A stretch of 64,000 bases of DNA. Origin: Bostrychus sinensis. Lineage: Eukaryota > Chordata > Actinopteri > Gobiiformes > Eleotridae. A program made the translations under genes and the position numbers. The DNA lies in NCBI GenBank assembly GCA_020698575.1, contig CM036250.1:23029500-23093499 (forward strand), written 5' to 3'. Under the pieces are notes generated by a model, which was given only the letters and a program-made list of their open reading frames with translations, had not been told where the DNA came from and ran no database searches. This document shows positions 21,661-36,600 of this stretch, in pieces. Every line of letters starts with the position of its first letter. The first letter of the stretch is position 1.

Positions 21661-24600
21661 TTACAGCTGAGTGATGCAGGAAATTTCCTAAAAAGAGAAA
21701 AGCAAATTATATAGGCTTTAAAATACAGCATATAAAATAGAACACTAGAGTGGCCATGGCAACCGCTTTAGTGGCAATTCCAGCGGCCATCTTTTGACAG
21801 TAGGTTAAGGCTAATTTTAAAGGAACAGCTGAAAGAAAAAGTATTGGCACCCCTTGGAAATACTAGGATTTCTGCATGATTTGGTCATAGATGAAGATCA
21901 GATCACATTTTAAGTCACAACAATAAACAAACACAGTCTGCTTAAACTAATGCTTCAAAAAAAAAAAAAGAAAGAAATGTTTTCATGTTTTTTATTGAGC
22001 ATTTAGGTAAACATTCACAGTACAGGGTAGAAAAAGTATTGGAACCTTTGGATTTAATAACTGGTTGATCCTCCTTTGGCAGCAGTAACTTCAACTAAAC
22101 ATTTTCTGTCATGAAGATCAGACCTGCCAAGTGCTCAGGAGGAATTTTAGACCATTCCTCTTTACAAAACTGTTTAAGTTCAGCAATATTCTAGGGATGT
22201 CTGGTGTGAATCACTCTTTTGAGGTCATGCCACAGCATCTCAATCGGATTGAGGTCAGGACTCTGACTGGGCCACTCCAGAAGGCGTATTTTCGTCTGTT
22301 GAAGTTATTCTGTTGTTGATTTGCTTCTATGTTTTGAGTCAGTGTCCTGTTGCATCACCCATCCTCTGTCGAGCTTCAGTTGGTGGAGAGGTGGTCTTAA
22401 GTTTTCCTGCAAAATGTTTGGATAAACTTGGGAATTCATTTTACTGTCGATGATAGCAATCCGTTCAAACCATGATGCTCCCTCCACCATACTTCACAGT
22501 GGGGATGAGGTTTTGATGTTGGTGTGCTGTGCCTTTTTTTCTCCACACATAGCATTGTGTGTTCCTTCCAAACAACTCAACTTTGGTTTCATCTGTCCAC
22601 AGAATATTTTGCCAGTAGTGCTGTGGAACATCTAGGAGCACTTTTGCACACTTTAAATGTGCAGCAATATTTTTTTGGGACAGTAGTGGCTTCCTCTGTA
22701 GTGTCCTCCCATGAAGTCCATTCTTGGTTAATGTTTTACCCGTGGTAGATTTGTGAACAAAGATGTTAGCTTGTGCCAGAGATTTCTGTAAGTCTTTAGC
22801 TGACACTCTAGGATTCTTCACCTCATTGAGCATTCTGCACTGTGCTCTTGCAGTCATTTTCACAGGACGACCACTCCTAGGGAGAGTAGCAGCAGTGCTG
22901 AACCTTCTCCATTTATAGACAATCACTCGTACCATGGACTTATGAACATCAAGGCTCTTAGAGATACTTTTGTAACCCTTTCCAGCTTTATGCAAGTCAA
23001 CAATTCTTACACGTAGGTCTTCTGAGAGCTCTTTTGTGCGAGGCATGGTTCACATCAAGCAATGCTTCTTCAGAATGGCAAACTCAAAACTGGGTGGTGT
23101 TTTTTATTGGTCAGGGCCACTTTAAGCCACTCCTCCAGTCTTCTCACACTGATTGGACCCCAGGTTGGCTGACACCTAACTCCAATTAGCTCTTGAAGAG
23201 GTCACTAGCCTAGGACTTCCAATATTTTTTCTACCCTGTACTGTGATTGTTTACATAAATGCTCAATAAAAACATGAAAAAATGACATTTTGTTTCCAGC
23301 ATTAGTTTAAGCAGACTGTGTTTGTCTATTGTTGTGACTTAGATGAAGATCTGATCACATTTTATAACCAAATCATGCAGAAATCCTCGGGGTTCCAATA
23401 CTTTGGGTTTAATGGGTTACAATACTTTTCCTTTCAACTGTAAGTAATGTAAAATCAGTACCAGAACTTCAAAAAATAAATGCAGGAAATTACTGATTTT
23501 TTAAACTCGTAATAAGTCTGACAGTCTATCAGTATATTTTTCACTGAAATACAAAAAATAATATTAGCATTAGTAATATTGCAGTGGTCTCTACTTTAAT
23601 CCAGAGTCACTGTATGTTTGTATTTGTAAAGGTATTAGAACATATCATGAATATCATATCATGAATATTTAATATCATCAATATATTTCAGAATTAGGCT
23701 ACATAATATTACACATTCATCACAACTGAAATACAGAAATTCACTCAGTATGTACTGAATTGATATACATCTCACTTTTTGAAAAGTGAGCACTGCATGT
23801 GCTGAAACAAGTTGGTTCAATAGCCCGTGTTTATATAATCAAGAATAAATTAAGACAAGTTTATGTATCCTTTTTGTTTACATGCACATTTACCTACACA
23901 GACATTGTCTTTATTGCATGTAAGATTAAAACATCATTTTCAAAAGAGCACCTGTTTTATTCTTCTAAACACTTACCCAACCAAATACCCACGCTCCCCA
24001 TCATACTTTTATTATTGCTTAAATTGATGTTTTATGTAACACTGTAGTTAGTTCAAACCCACCTTCTCTGGCAGGTCTTTATTCATCTGAATATGAAGAA
24101 CAGCATCATGAACTGTGACAAACAATCGGCTTTTTGGGATAGCATTTACGAAGAAATTTGCTTTTTCGAGCTGCTCAACAACATAAGCTGAAAACACACA
24201 CATAAAAGCATAAACAAGTTGTCATTGCAAAAATCTCAATATACAGAATTGTGCAAATGTTTTAGTCAGGTGTGAAAAAATGCTGTTAACTAAAAGAGCT
24301 TACATTAATAATAATTTAAAAAGTAATAAAATGTTATTTTTGTTATGAAAATTTGAAGAAAGGCCAAAGACAAAAGGATAAATTGTGGTGCAGATCCAGA
24401 TCACCGTTTCGATGCTGGAGTGTTTTAAGGGATTCTGTACCATTTTGAGACCTGCACCATGGATACAAAATTCACATTTAGTTTAGGTTCTGTACCATTT
24501 CAAGAAATAAGGATTTTGTGGGTGAGTGGAAAGCTTCAGTTCAGGTCTGGGCACTATGAGATCTATGCTTTCTGAGTGCTTCTAGTTTTGATTTGTCTTT

Positions 24601-27600
24601 TTGTGCTATTTTATTTTATTTTATTTTTTTTTTTGTGCAGTGATACACCTTTTTTGTTCACAGCCTTTCTTAACAACCTGTCTAAGACTTTTGCACAGTA
24701 CTGTATTTTACAACAGTGAAACCTTGAACAGAACCTGAACTCACTTAGTTATGTCTGATTGCCACTCACCTTGACAGCCGGCAAGATAAATGTTCATATC
24801 AACCTCTCCAAAGTCCCTGTAAATCTAAAAGAAATGGTTATGTCAAAGGCATTGCTTAGTCTGTTCCCATTGTTTCTTACATGTTTGCCAACGGATGCAC
24901 TACACACGTCAATGAATTAGAATATCATGGAAAAGTCAATTAATTTTACTAGTTCAATTCAAAAAGTGTCACGAATACATCAGATTGAGCATACAAAGGG
25001 AGAAATAGTTTAAGAATTGATGTTCTTTAATTGTGTTAATTATGAACTTCTTTCCTTTTGTGCTTTCCTTTCTGTGGGCATTACAGAATCATCTCCCTGT
25101 CTAAATAAAGGATAAATAAAATAAATAAAAATCTGCACTCTAGGATGCAGTGAAATGCATACTGGTTTTATACTGTATCCATTTATCCAGGCTTGGGGCA
25201 GGTTCACGAAGCACACTGACTTGTGACCCTTTGTGGTTGGATTAATCATTATGACTATGATCTATCATTATATAACATTCTAGTTTTATGAGACAGTGAA
25301 TTTTGGTTTTCATTCATTGTAAACCATAACTATCACAAATAAAACAAATAAATGCTTAAAATATTTCACTCTATTATGTGTCTCACTTTCACTGAATTTA
25401 CTGAGATAAATTGACTTCTACTTTACTGACATGCACCTGTATACTGCACTGTAACATTTAACATCCAAGAAGACACACACTTACATTTTTTAAGGTCTTG
25501 ACGGTTACAGTGTCCACAAAGCTGGTCGTGGACAGGTCCAGGATTATGCTGTGCGTTCTCAGTCCATTCTCTTCACTGGTTGATACACCATCCTCAATAT
25601 GACAATAGGAGTCTGTGTCAGAGTCAGTTTCTAATGTAGCACTGTCATGTTGATAAGCCAAGTTAATTTGGCCTTTATTTTGAGTTTCACTCATGTAAAA
25701 GGGAGCATCATTTCCATGACTGTGTCCGTTTAGCCCTGTAGACACTTTTCTTTGTGACTCAGTCAAAGTGAGGCTGCCAGTTGACTGGTAGTTGGCATGC
25801 TTGTTCTGGTAAAACATCAAAAATAGAAAATATTTATGACGTATATATTTAGACATATTGTAATATACATTTATTTACACTTTGCATAGATTGAAAATAT
25901 TAAGCACAGTAATCTGTAACTTTGGAAAATCTCACCACTCACTTTACGCAGTAATGAAGCATTAATAGATATGTAATTTAAAATATTTTAATAAAAGAAT
26001 TCAGTAGTTTACAGATACTTTACCAAAGTCTTTTTGCCCTTTGGCCTCTGCCACAGCAAACTATCCGCTATTATACATGGCATGGGTTTCACGCCAGATG
26101 ACCTTCTTCATTTATCCAGGGTTGGGACTGGAATCAGTGGCTTGTGACCCACTGTGGCTGGATTAGATACAGTACTAAAACACTGCTTTGACTTAACTAG
26201 CTGTAAACTCAAGAATTAAACATTAACAATAATGCTGCTCAATTGTGTTTATTATTGTTTAAATAAAGCTTTGTAAATAATAAGCTAAGTGGTTACTAAC
26301 ACTTAGCTAAGGCTTTATAGTGAGTTACCCTAAAGTGGTACCCAGCAATATTAAAAATAAAATGGGTTCTTACTTGTTTCTGTGCATCTTTTTTCGCTTT
26401 CTTTTTCTGTTTTTCTTGTTGACGCTTGAGCTTCACCTCTGCCTTCTTTTTTGCTGTCAGCAGCTTTCCGATTTCAATTCCACTCTACACAAAGGCAGCA
26501 CATTGCATCAGGGGAAAAGAGAGTGAGACAACAGAGAGATAATTAGAGCAATTAGGAGTGCTGAAGAAAGCACAACAGGGATTAAATCTTGTTGTCCACT
26601 TTTGTAAACACACACCTTTTCCTGAAGTGCATCCAAATACATGTCAGCGTTTGTGTAGTAGATGGTTATTGATGAGCGGAAGATTTTTATGCCAGGGATC
26701 TCTTTGGCCTGTAGAAACAAATAGGCATGTTAGCACCTATAGGTCAAGCTCTCTGCAAGTGTACTTGAAATACACATGTCCATCTGAAATAATTAGAATA
26801 TTGTGGAAAAGTTAATTTATTTCAATAGTTCATCTCAAAGTGGAACACATATATTATAAAGATACAGTACACACAGACTGAAATATTACAGGCATATATT
26901 TATTTTATTTATCCATTTATTTTATAAATAATTTACTTTATTTTATTAAGAAAAACAAAACTCACTAGCTCATAAAATGAGAATACTAAATCTTTGCTTT
27001 TGCCTTTCGTCACAGCAAATCATCTGTCTCCTGATTTGGCATATTATGTTTTAGATCATATGCCCTTCCTGAGGCAAAATGTTCAATTTATCCGGGCTTG
27101 GAACCGGCACATAAAGGACACTGGCTTGTGACTCCTTATGGCTGGATTAAATTTAGATTATTACATAATATCAAGCTAAAATATTTAAATAAATAAATGT
27201 AAATGCTATAAATAAATGTAAACAAATGCTTGAAATATTTCAGTGTACCAATCTAATATGCCTTTCACATTTATAAAAAAAAATTGAAATATTAAAAATT
27301 TATATTAATATTAAAAATTTTGGAAAAATTTAACTTTCCCAAAATATTCCATTTTATTGATGAGCGCCTATAAACACTTGTACTTCAGGTAATAGTGGAT
27401 GACTTTTTGGCCTCTCATTAGATAAAGCAAATATCAGCTTATACCTGTTTGTAGGTTTCTGTTTCCAGATACAAGTCTGTTCCTGGAACTTGGCCCAAGA
27501 TGGAGTAGCGAGGCCTGTAATGCAAACACATAATTAGGAAAAATACCCTGCTAATTACAAGTTGGCTTTCTTTTCTTAGTTTTTCCACCATCTAAACGTC

Positions 27601-30600
27601 TAAGGGCAGGGAATGTTGTGTTATAAAGCCTGTTTGCCTTTGAGACAACTGCTATTGTGGCATAAAGTTCTATAATTATATAGTATATATAAATAATTAT
27701 ATATATATATTATAGTGTTGTATGGGTTACAGTTATGTGTTATATAAACAAAGCAGATTGATAGTTACAGTTGTGTTCTGAAGATCACGGTAAGCATAGA
27801 AAACACAATAGACACAGCCAGGCCTAAGTCGAGGTTCAGCAAAATGGTGCTTGCAAAGGTTGTCAGCCACACAAGCTTGAGAGGAGAATACAATACAATT
27901 ATAAACATTTACAGAATTGATATTGTTTTTAAGATTATGGTTTACAGGAGGAAAGTAGCCTACCAGATCCACTTTGTTGGTTCTCCAAAGCTGAGGCACA
28001 TCTGTAAACTGCTTAAACATTCCTTTCAAGTTCACAAATACTATTGTTGATAGGACAGCCTAAGAAACACATACAAATGCATACAAAGTCACTAAAATAA
28101 TTAAATGTCATACAAATTGGAAGAAATAGGCATTTTCTAATAGGCACTTTTGACAAAACCGGGCCCTTTCTTTTAATTATCCAGTGTCTCTTTATTTTGA
28201 TATGACCCCATTACTTGTGCACACCACACCTTGTTGCCTTGGTGTATTGTTATTGTTGCTTTTGTAAACTTAAATATTTTTACAAATCAAAAATAAATTA
28301 TTCATAAAAAAAATAATAATAATGATCCTGCAAAAACTGCCAACCAAATCGTAAGAATCGCTAGCTATTATAATTTTGCGGTACAGGAAAGTTTACATAA
28401 TACATGAAAACATTGCTAACTAAAGCAGATTAATATCACCAACAGACATAATATAGTGTTACCTTTGGGAGATCTTCAAAGAGAGCCCCTATTTTCAAAA
28501 CAATGATGAGAACAAAGATGGAAGAAATAACTCCAGCTACCTAAAAATACAGAAAAATGTCACAAAACAAATATTAAGAGAGTTTTCGGTATTTGACCAC
28601 AGAATTTAACAGTATTTAACAAAGTCTAATAATAGTAATTAGTGGATTTACTTGTGTCTTTCCCCCAGTGCTTTCTTGGACCAGACTGCGAGACAAAGAT
28701 GACGTGACGCTGTAACACTGAAAACAGGCTCCAATAGAATTACTGAGACCAAGAGCAACCAACTCCTAGAAATAGAAAATTAGCAACATGATTAATTCTT
28801 ATATGTATTTTTATGTATATTTTTTGCTAATCAAAACTAATACTATGTAATACTGTAATAGTCTTTTTACCATAAAACTAGGGGTAAACAAACGTCCTGT
28901 ACAATAGCATAACACGGAAGAGACTAAACTAGGATTTACCTTGTACTATTTTTCCAAATACTAACAGATGGCGAGAATACAATAATAATATATGTTTGAA
29001 TTTAAAGTTAATTCATTCATCCATTTATCTTCTTTGTGGCTGCAGCCTGTCCCAGCACCCATGAGCCATAAGAGGTGTACACTGACAGACCACCATTAAC
29101 TCTCACATTCATTTACTATGTGCAATTTAGAGTCATAAGATAGCAACATGCATTTGTTTGAATGGTTGGAACTGTGAAGAAACCCACAGAAACATGCTGC
29201 TCTTGTCCGGCTGCTCACTTAGAAGCCGTGACCGGAAGTCGATCATTCTGTTTAGCCAAATGCGGAAGTAGTTGGCGCATAACCCCTATTGAGCACAGTT
29301 GATTGCATGGAGCTTGTTGAGTGTTAATGATTTTGCAGAGCAGCTCTTAAAAGTTGAGTGCTCCCAGCCCATCCCACCCGAGTCCAATGATCCCAGTCAC
29401 ATGCATCTGCAAGTGGTGTGTGCTTGTGGGCGAAGGAAGATGTGTGCCTACCAATGTGAACAGTTACTCACTGTTCACTCAAATACCCTGCTAATATCTG
29501 CCCTGAGTTAGATACTGAAGCGAGACATTGATATTTTATAGGGTATTTTATGAGATAAACTAGATTTGACCTATACAAACTGCCACATAGATATAATCGT
29601 GAAGAGTTATGATGCAGAAAGCATATAAATAAAAAAATATGTTTGAGTTTTGCATTATACAGCTACTTCTGGATATTCTTTTTGTTTCTCAAATAGAATT
29701 ATAAAGGCCATGACTGTTATTTTATGTTTCCTTTGTGTAGATGCCATGATAGTGTTGTTGTTCAACATGAATGAAATAGGAGCCTGCAGGATTCGAGTAA
29801 TGCATGTTGGCCATCTGGTGACAATAAGAGGCTAAGGCAGTCTAATTCAATTGTCTTAAAACCAGATGCATAACAAAATCACGTGACTAGCACTATATGA
29901 AACATATGTGCAGTATAAACAACTATCTTCAAAAGAAAAGTGTACTTGTCTTCTTATATATCATGCATTAATCCAGCCACAACTAATCTTAAGCCAGTGT
30001 ACTCCTTGTGCCAGTGCCAAGCCTAGATAAATGGAGGGCGTAGGAAGACAAATGCCAAATTAATACACAAATCTTTGGAAAGAAGATGATTATATATCTT
30101 GCACTAATTAAAAAGGAGTTGAAAACTCAATTTATTTTAACAGAAATGTAATTTTTGAAAACTCTTAATTTATAGAAGTTTTTATAACTTGTACTGTGAT
30201 ACAGTACAGTACACTATACATTCATAATGGATGGTATATTTACAAAGACACTGAATAAGTTGGTCAAGTACTGTATGTTCAGAGGATTTTTCAGATTTCT
30301 CACCTGATTGCTGTCCACCTTGTATCCATATTTAAGAGCAAATGTTTTGCCAAGGGAAATGTTTATGGCATAGCCAACAATAGCCACTGCAAAAGCGTCA
30401 CCGATGATCTGTGAGAAAAGACTCACATCCGGAGCAAGTGGAGCCTTAAGTCTGAAGCAATAAGAATAAAGAAACAATCATTTGAATGAAGCAAGTTTTG
30501 CCTGAATACAGGAGTACACAGAGTCCTGGCACACACCTCTTTATGGCTCATGGAAATTGGGACAAATCTCATTTCACCCTGGCTGACAGGATTAGACCCT

Positions 30601-33600
30601 TATGGACAGCCAAAGAAATTTCTCTAACAAGCTGCTCTGCTCACGGTCTTGTTCGACCTACGCTGAGAGTTCATGGAGATTTGTGACGGCACAGTAAACC
30701 CTTATAAAAACATTTCTTATAATCTAACCTAGATCAAGTAATATTATCATGTTTTTATTTCAATATGTCATGGATATTAAAAGTAAACAGTATTAACATG
30801 CATACAGGAGAGTTGAGCTCATTAAGAGAACTATAAATGCAACATTAAATTATCTTACAATGCAAAAACTAGGCTGTATCATATCACATTTTATACAGGA
30901 TGCAGCTCATCTATATACAGCGGAAAGAAAAAGTATTGGCACCCCTTGGAAAGACTAGGATTTCGGCATGATTTGGTCATAAAATGTGATCTGATCTTCA
31001 TCTAAGTCACAACAATAGACAAACACAGTCTGCTTAAACTAAAGCTGCAAAAAAAATGTTTTTATTGAGCATTTATGTAAACAATCACGGTACAGGGTAG
31101 AAAAAATATTGGAAGTCCTAGGCTAGTGACCTCTTCAAGAGCTAATTGGATTTAGGTGTCAGCCAACCTGGGGTCCAATCAGTGTGAGAAGACTGGAGGA
31201 GTGGCTTAAAGTGGCCCTGACCAATAAAAAACGCCACCCAGTTTTGAGTTTGCCATTCTGAAGAAGCATTGCTTGATGTGAACCATGCCTCGCACAAAAG
31301 AGCTCTCAGAAGACCTACGTGTAAGAATTGTTGACTTGCATAAAGCTGGAAAGGGTTACAAAAGTATCTCTAAGAGCCTTGATGTTCATAAGTCCATGAT
31401 ACGAGTGATTGTCTATAAATGGAGAAGGTTCAATACTGTGACCACACTGCCTAGGAGTGGTTGTCCTGTAAAGATGACTGCAAGAGCACAGCACAGAATG
31501 CTCAGTGAGGTGAAGAAGAATCCTAGAGTGTCAGCTAAAGACTTACAGAAATCTCTGGCACAAGCTAACATCTTTGTTCACAAATCTATCATGGGTAAAA
31601 CATTAAACAAGAATGGTGTTCATGGGAGGACACTACAGAGGAAGCCACTACTATCCAAAAAAAATACTTGCCGCACGTTTAAAGTTTGCAAAAGAGCTCC
31701 TGGATGTTCCACAGGGCTACTGGCAAAATATTCTGTGAACAGATGAAACCAAAGTTGAGTTGTTTAGAAGGAACACACAATGCTATGTGTGGAGAAAAAA
31801 AGGCACAGCACACCAACATCAAAACCACATCCCCACTGTGAAGTATGGTGGAGGGGGCATCATGGTTTGGGGCTGCTTTGTTGCCTCAGGGCCTGGACAA
31901 CTTGCTATCATCAACAGTAAAATGAATTCCCAAGTTTATCCAAACATTTTGCAGGAAAACATAAAACCATCTGTCCACCAACTGAAGCCCAACAGAGGAT
32001 GGGTGATGCAACAGGACACTGACTCAAAACATAGAAGCAAATCAACAACAGAATGACTGGGCCACTCCAGAAGGCATATTTTCTTCTGTTGAACCCAGAG
32101 TCCTGACCTCAATCCGATTGAGATGCTGTGGCATGACCTCAAAAGAGTAAATCACAACAGACATCCCTAGAATATTGCTGAACTTAAACAGTTTTGCAAA
32201 GAGGAATGGTCCAAAATTCCTCTTGAGCACTAGGCAGGTCTAATCTTCACTACAGAAAATGTTTGGTTGAGGTTATTGCTGCCAAAGGAGGATCAACCAG
32301 TTATTAAATCCAAAGGTTCTAATACTTTTTCTACCCTGTACTGTGAATGTTTACATAAATGCTCAATAAATTGTCTATTGTTGTGACTTAGATGAAGATC
32401 AGATCACATTTTATGACCAAATCATGCAAAAACCCTAGTATTTCCAAGGGGTGCCAATACTTTTTCTTTCTACTGTATATATACTTTATATCATTAATAA
32501 TCATTATATGGTTTATTGGACAGGACAGTGGAGACAAGACAGAAAATCATGGGGGAGAGAGCAGAGAGATATTTGGTAAATCACTGGAGTCTGAATTCCA
32601 ACCCACAACACACAGGCAAGCTGTAGTTGTTCTGTATATGCCCAGCATGCTCTACCAACCGAGCTTGACCTCTGTGCAAATTTGGCATTTTAGACAAGTA
32701 AAAACAGTAGCGTCTCACCATTTAACATTTTCTTAATTTGTTTTGAGGTTTACATTGGGTTGATAAGGGTTTTATTGAATTTTGAAATTAATTTTATACA
32801 CTTTACCTTTTCTCTTCAATGTTTTAATTATATAAAGGGCTAAGATTGCAGAGGCAAAAGGCGTGAAGCAGTTCACAGCAGACAAGTGAAACTAAGGCAC
32901 CCACTTTGTTGGAAATTTTGATTCTACAAATTACTATTTTAGATGTATTACAAGACGTTGTATTCACAGGCCAAAAAGTAAACATAAGTAGAGAGTAGAT
33001 CTGACTGGACCACTTTTAGTAGAGCAGTACTTTAATGCCTTCTAGGGATGATCATTTATAGCTTTGGTTTTCCACCACTAAAGCCTTTCCAGGAAGCTTT
33101 TTTGAAAACAGTATTGAGTAAACACTCAGAGTGACCCCTCTGTAGGGCATGTTGTGGTATTTTTTATTAGGTGCTCTACAAGGCTAATAATCTGGATGTA
33201 TACGGTGTAATATTTGTGCCACAGAGTGAGCGTTGAGTGTGTGTAGTGTGACTGTCGCAAGCACATACTTTACCATTTGAAAAGAGAATAATAATTTGAG
33301 CACATAAAACTTTGTTCCATGCACGCTCAACTCTGCCTACGTGCTCGCTCAAAGTCTAACTAGGTGCGTGAGGTGGCATCCACGCTTGCGCAACGTATTT
33401 GCTCGCACAACAACTCATTTCTGCTCGCAACTCTGGCTCCGCACTCGCTCGAGGTGGCGCAGGCCAAACTACAATTATAGTGAGCAGGACAGCCAATCAC
33501 AGACTGTGATTCACAAATGTTTCTGATTGGCAGTCTTTTCTCCAATCGTATATATCAAATACAGTGGGCAACGGTGGAAACGCCCACAAAATGTCACTTC

Positions 33601-36600
33601 CAATCCCCCGTGGGAGAAAACAGACCATTCACAACAATGCACAAGAGTTAGTCTGTCACCTTCTTTTTAACAAATACAGGAAGAAATGCTGGATATACGT
33701 TTTATATTTTACCTAATACAGACAGGAGAAATACAGGAGGACATAGTGGTCCAACAGTCCACATCTGTGCATAAAATACCATCACTGTCTGACTTTAGCT
33801 ACCTACAACATGCTAATCTAATCAACAAGTTGAGTCGTAACAGAACTGTCTCTAATATAAAAACACAAATTTAAATTTTTCATATTTATTGTAAACTAAA
33901 ATGTGCCTCTGTAAATTTATAAAGGATTGGTTGACTCATAGCTCATGTAACCGGCTGCAGACTGATGCACGGCGTTAGGGTGGCTCATTCAATGGCGCTA
34001 GTATTAGCATTAGCATTAGTTCGGCAGCTGTTTGAGCTCTGACCAGACTCGTCTATGAAGCAGCTAAGCACCATCTCGTATATTTACACTAACTCCAGGT
34101 AGAAGTCAGTCCATAAGCTATGCTTTTCTTTTATGGCACAGCTCTCAAGTGGTAAAGTATGTGCTGGCGACAGTCACACTGCGCACGCTCGACACTCACT
34201 CTGCACGCACACTGAGGTGGCACAAATATTACGCCATAGAATCTGTTAGTTTTATGTGCGTTTATTCAAGTCACTGTCTACTCACTGTAACTTGACTGTG
34301 TTTTATGTGAATATAAAAACTTACCCACTGGGAATCTCTCCAACCACATCAATGTAGTACAATGTGGTAAGTCCACAGAAATGTGTAATGATTGTTGCAA
34401 CAATGACCTGTCAAAATTTCAGTAAAAAAAAAAACGTTCATGAGTGCTTACATTTGACCAAGCAAAAACAAGGCTTCCTCTCCAGTGTGATAATGATTTG
34501 GGCAAAGACGCCCCCTGCTGGACAATAAAGAACTTACCACTATGAGTTCAATAGGGATGGGTAGCGGTAGCTTCTTCGAGTAACAACCATTCACTTCTTT
34601 GACCACAATGAGAACCACAAGAGCTACTAGACTGACCACCAGCTCTGGGATCTTAGTCTGAGGCAGCAGACTGCAGATGTCCACAAGAGTCTATAAGTGA
34701 ACCCACAGGGAGACAGACAATAAGCATTTGTGCTGACTAATGTTTACTAGTTGCCTGCTGATAACTGTGCAATAACTGGGCCGTGTGCATTAATATTGCA
34801 TCATATCACAATCACTATAACACAGTTTTATACAAGGTACAGCTTACTTACCTTAGTTTTGACATTTTATACAAGTTAAAAGAGGTATTAGTGTCATCAT
34901 TCAACACTTTAGCCATGTTTTTGTTTTGTTTTTTGTTGTTTTTTTGAACATTGGAGAATAAGCTTTGCACTGAAACTAAGTCTTTTTGCCCTCAGGTTTT
35001 TGTGTATCTCTTTATGGTTTGTAGATTACAGGATGTACTCACATAAATAAGAGAAAGCGGTCCATTGTAGCGAGATGGTGAGACTCCAAAGATGTACTTG
35101 AGCTGGGACACAAACACATGACAAGCAGATGCAGTGGTGTAGCCTCGAACCAGCGGCTCTGACAGGTAATTGACCACAAAGCCAAACCTCACCACACCCA
35201 GCAAAATCTATGGACAATTATGAGGAGAAAACTGGTCAAATTTAACATCTTTGGCAAATCTACTCACTCTTAATCAATAAGAAAACACATACCTGGAAGA
35301 ATCCAACCAGGAGTGTGAGAGAACATGCTATCTTCACTCTGTATGCATCTCTTGCATCAATGTCCACACTTCCTGTACTATTGGTGCCATTGTTAACAAG
35401 AAAGTTTGAGTCTGGGCCTAGTCTTTCTGTCACACTGCCAACCATGATACTAATCACTGCAAATGTACCTGCATACATAACAACAGACATTAGTTTTTCA
35501 TGCAAAATAGAGCCAATATGTTGTTGTTTTTTTTGTTTTTGTTTTTTTACTTACCTATAGAAATGTGTCTAGAAGTGCCAAAAATAAAGTAGACAAGCAC
35601 TGGATACAAAGAGGTGTACAAGCCAAACACTGGGCGTAGAGAGGCTAACAGTGCATAAGCCATGCCTTAAAAAAAAAAAAAAAAAAAAAAAGACAAAATC
35701 ACTCACCACCATCTTAAACTTAAATTGAAAGTACAAGTGCATCTCAATAAATTCAACTTTGGTGAAAACTTTTGTATTTATTTATTGTGATGCTTATGAT
35801 GGGGGCAACAGTGGTGCAATGGGTTAAATGATTATAAGATATTACATAATATCATACTGTAATTTTATGACATACTGAATTTTAGCTTTCAATAACTGTA
35901 AGCCATAATCACCATAGATGAAACAAAAAATATGCTTCAGATATTTCCCTCTGTGTGTAATGAATCTAATACTGTATAGAAGTTTCACTTTAAATGACTG
36001 AAATACTGAAATACATTGACCTGGCCATGATTTACTGAGAAATTTACCGAGATGGCCCTGGTGCAACTGCTTTGAAACTTTATTTTAATTTTATATCTGT
36101 CTTTTTGTTAAATTATGGTTCATGAATTTGCTTGCTGTAACTGAGAAAGTAGTGAATGCATTTCAGTACTTTAATTCAAAAAGTGAAACATATTTAGATT
36201 CAGTACCCATTGATATTGTGATGATCATGGGGTTTTCATTAACTGTAAGCCATATTATCACAATTAAAATAAATGCTTGATATATTTAACTTTGAATCTA
36301 TATAAGTTTATACTGAATTTTCTACAGTATGGCAACAAGTCACAATAATGCTACAGACCTTGTGGCAGGTGCATGATGGCCACACTGCAGCCTGAGACTA
36401 GATCCCCAATGGCATTTTCTCTAATGGAGTATTTCGGCAACCATTCCAGAACAGGCACCCAGGTCTGCATGGCCTGCTTCAGCCTGGACACCGAACATCT
36501 GCAGGACAGAAATCTATATTCAGTCTTTCATGTTTTTACATATGTTCACAGTATGGGTCGTGGGTTGTTGGTGCCTATCCCAGCAACTATGGGCCTTATG

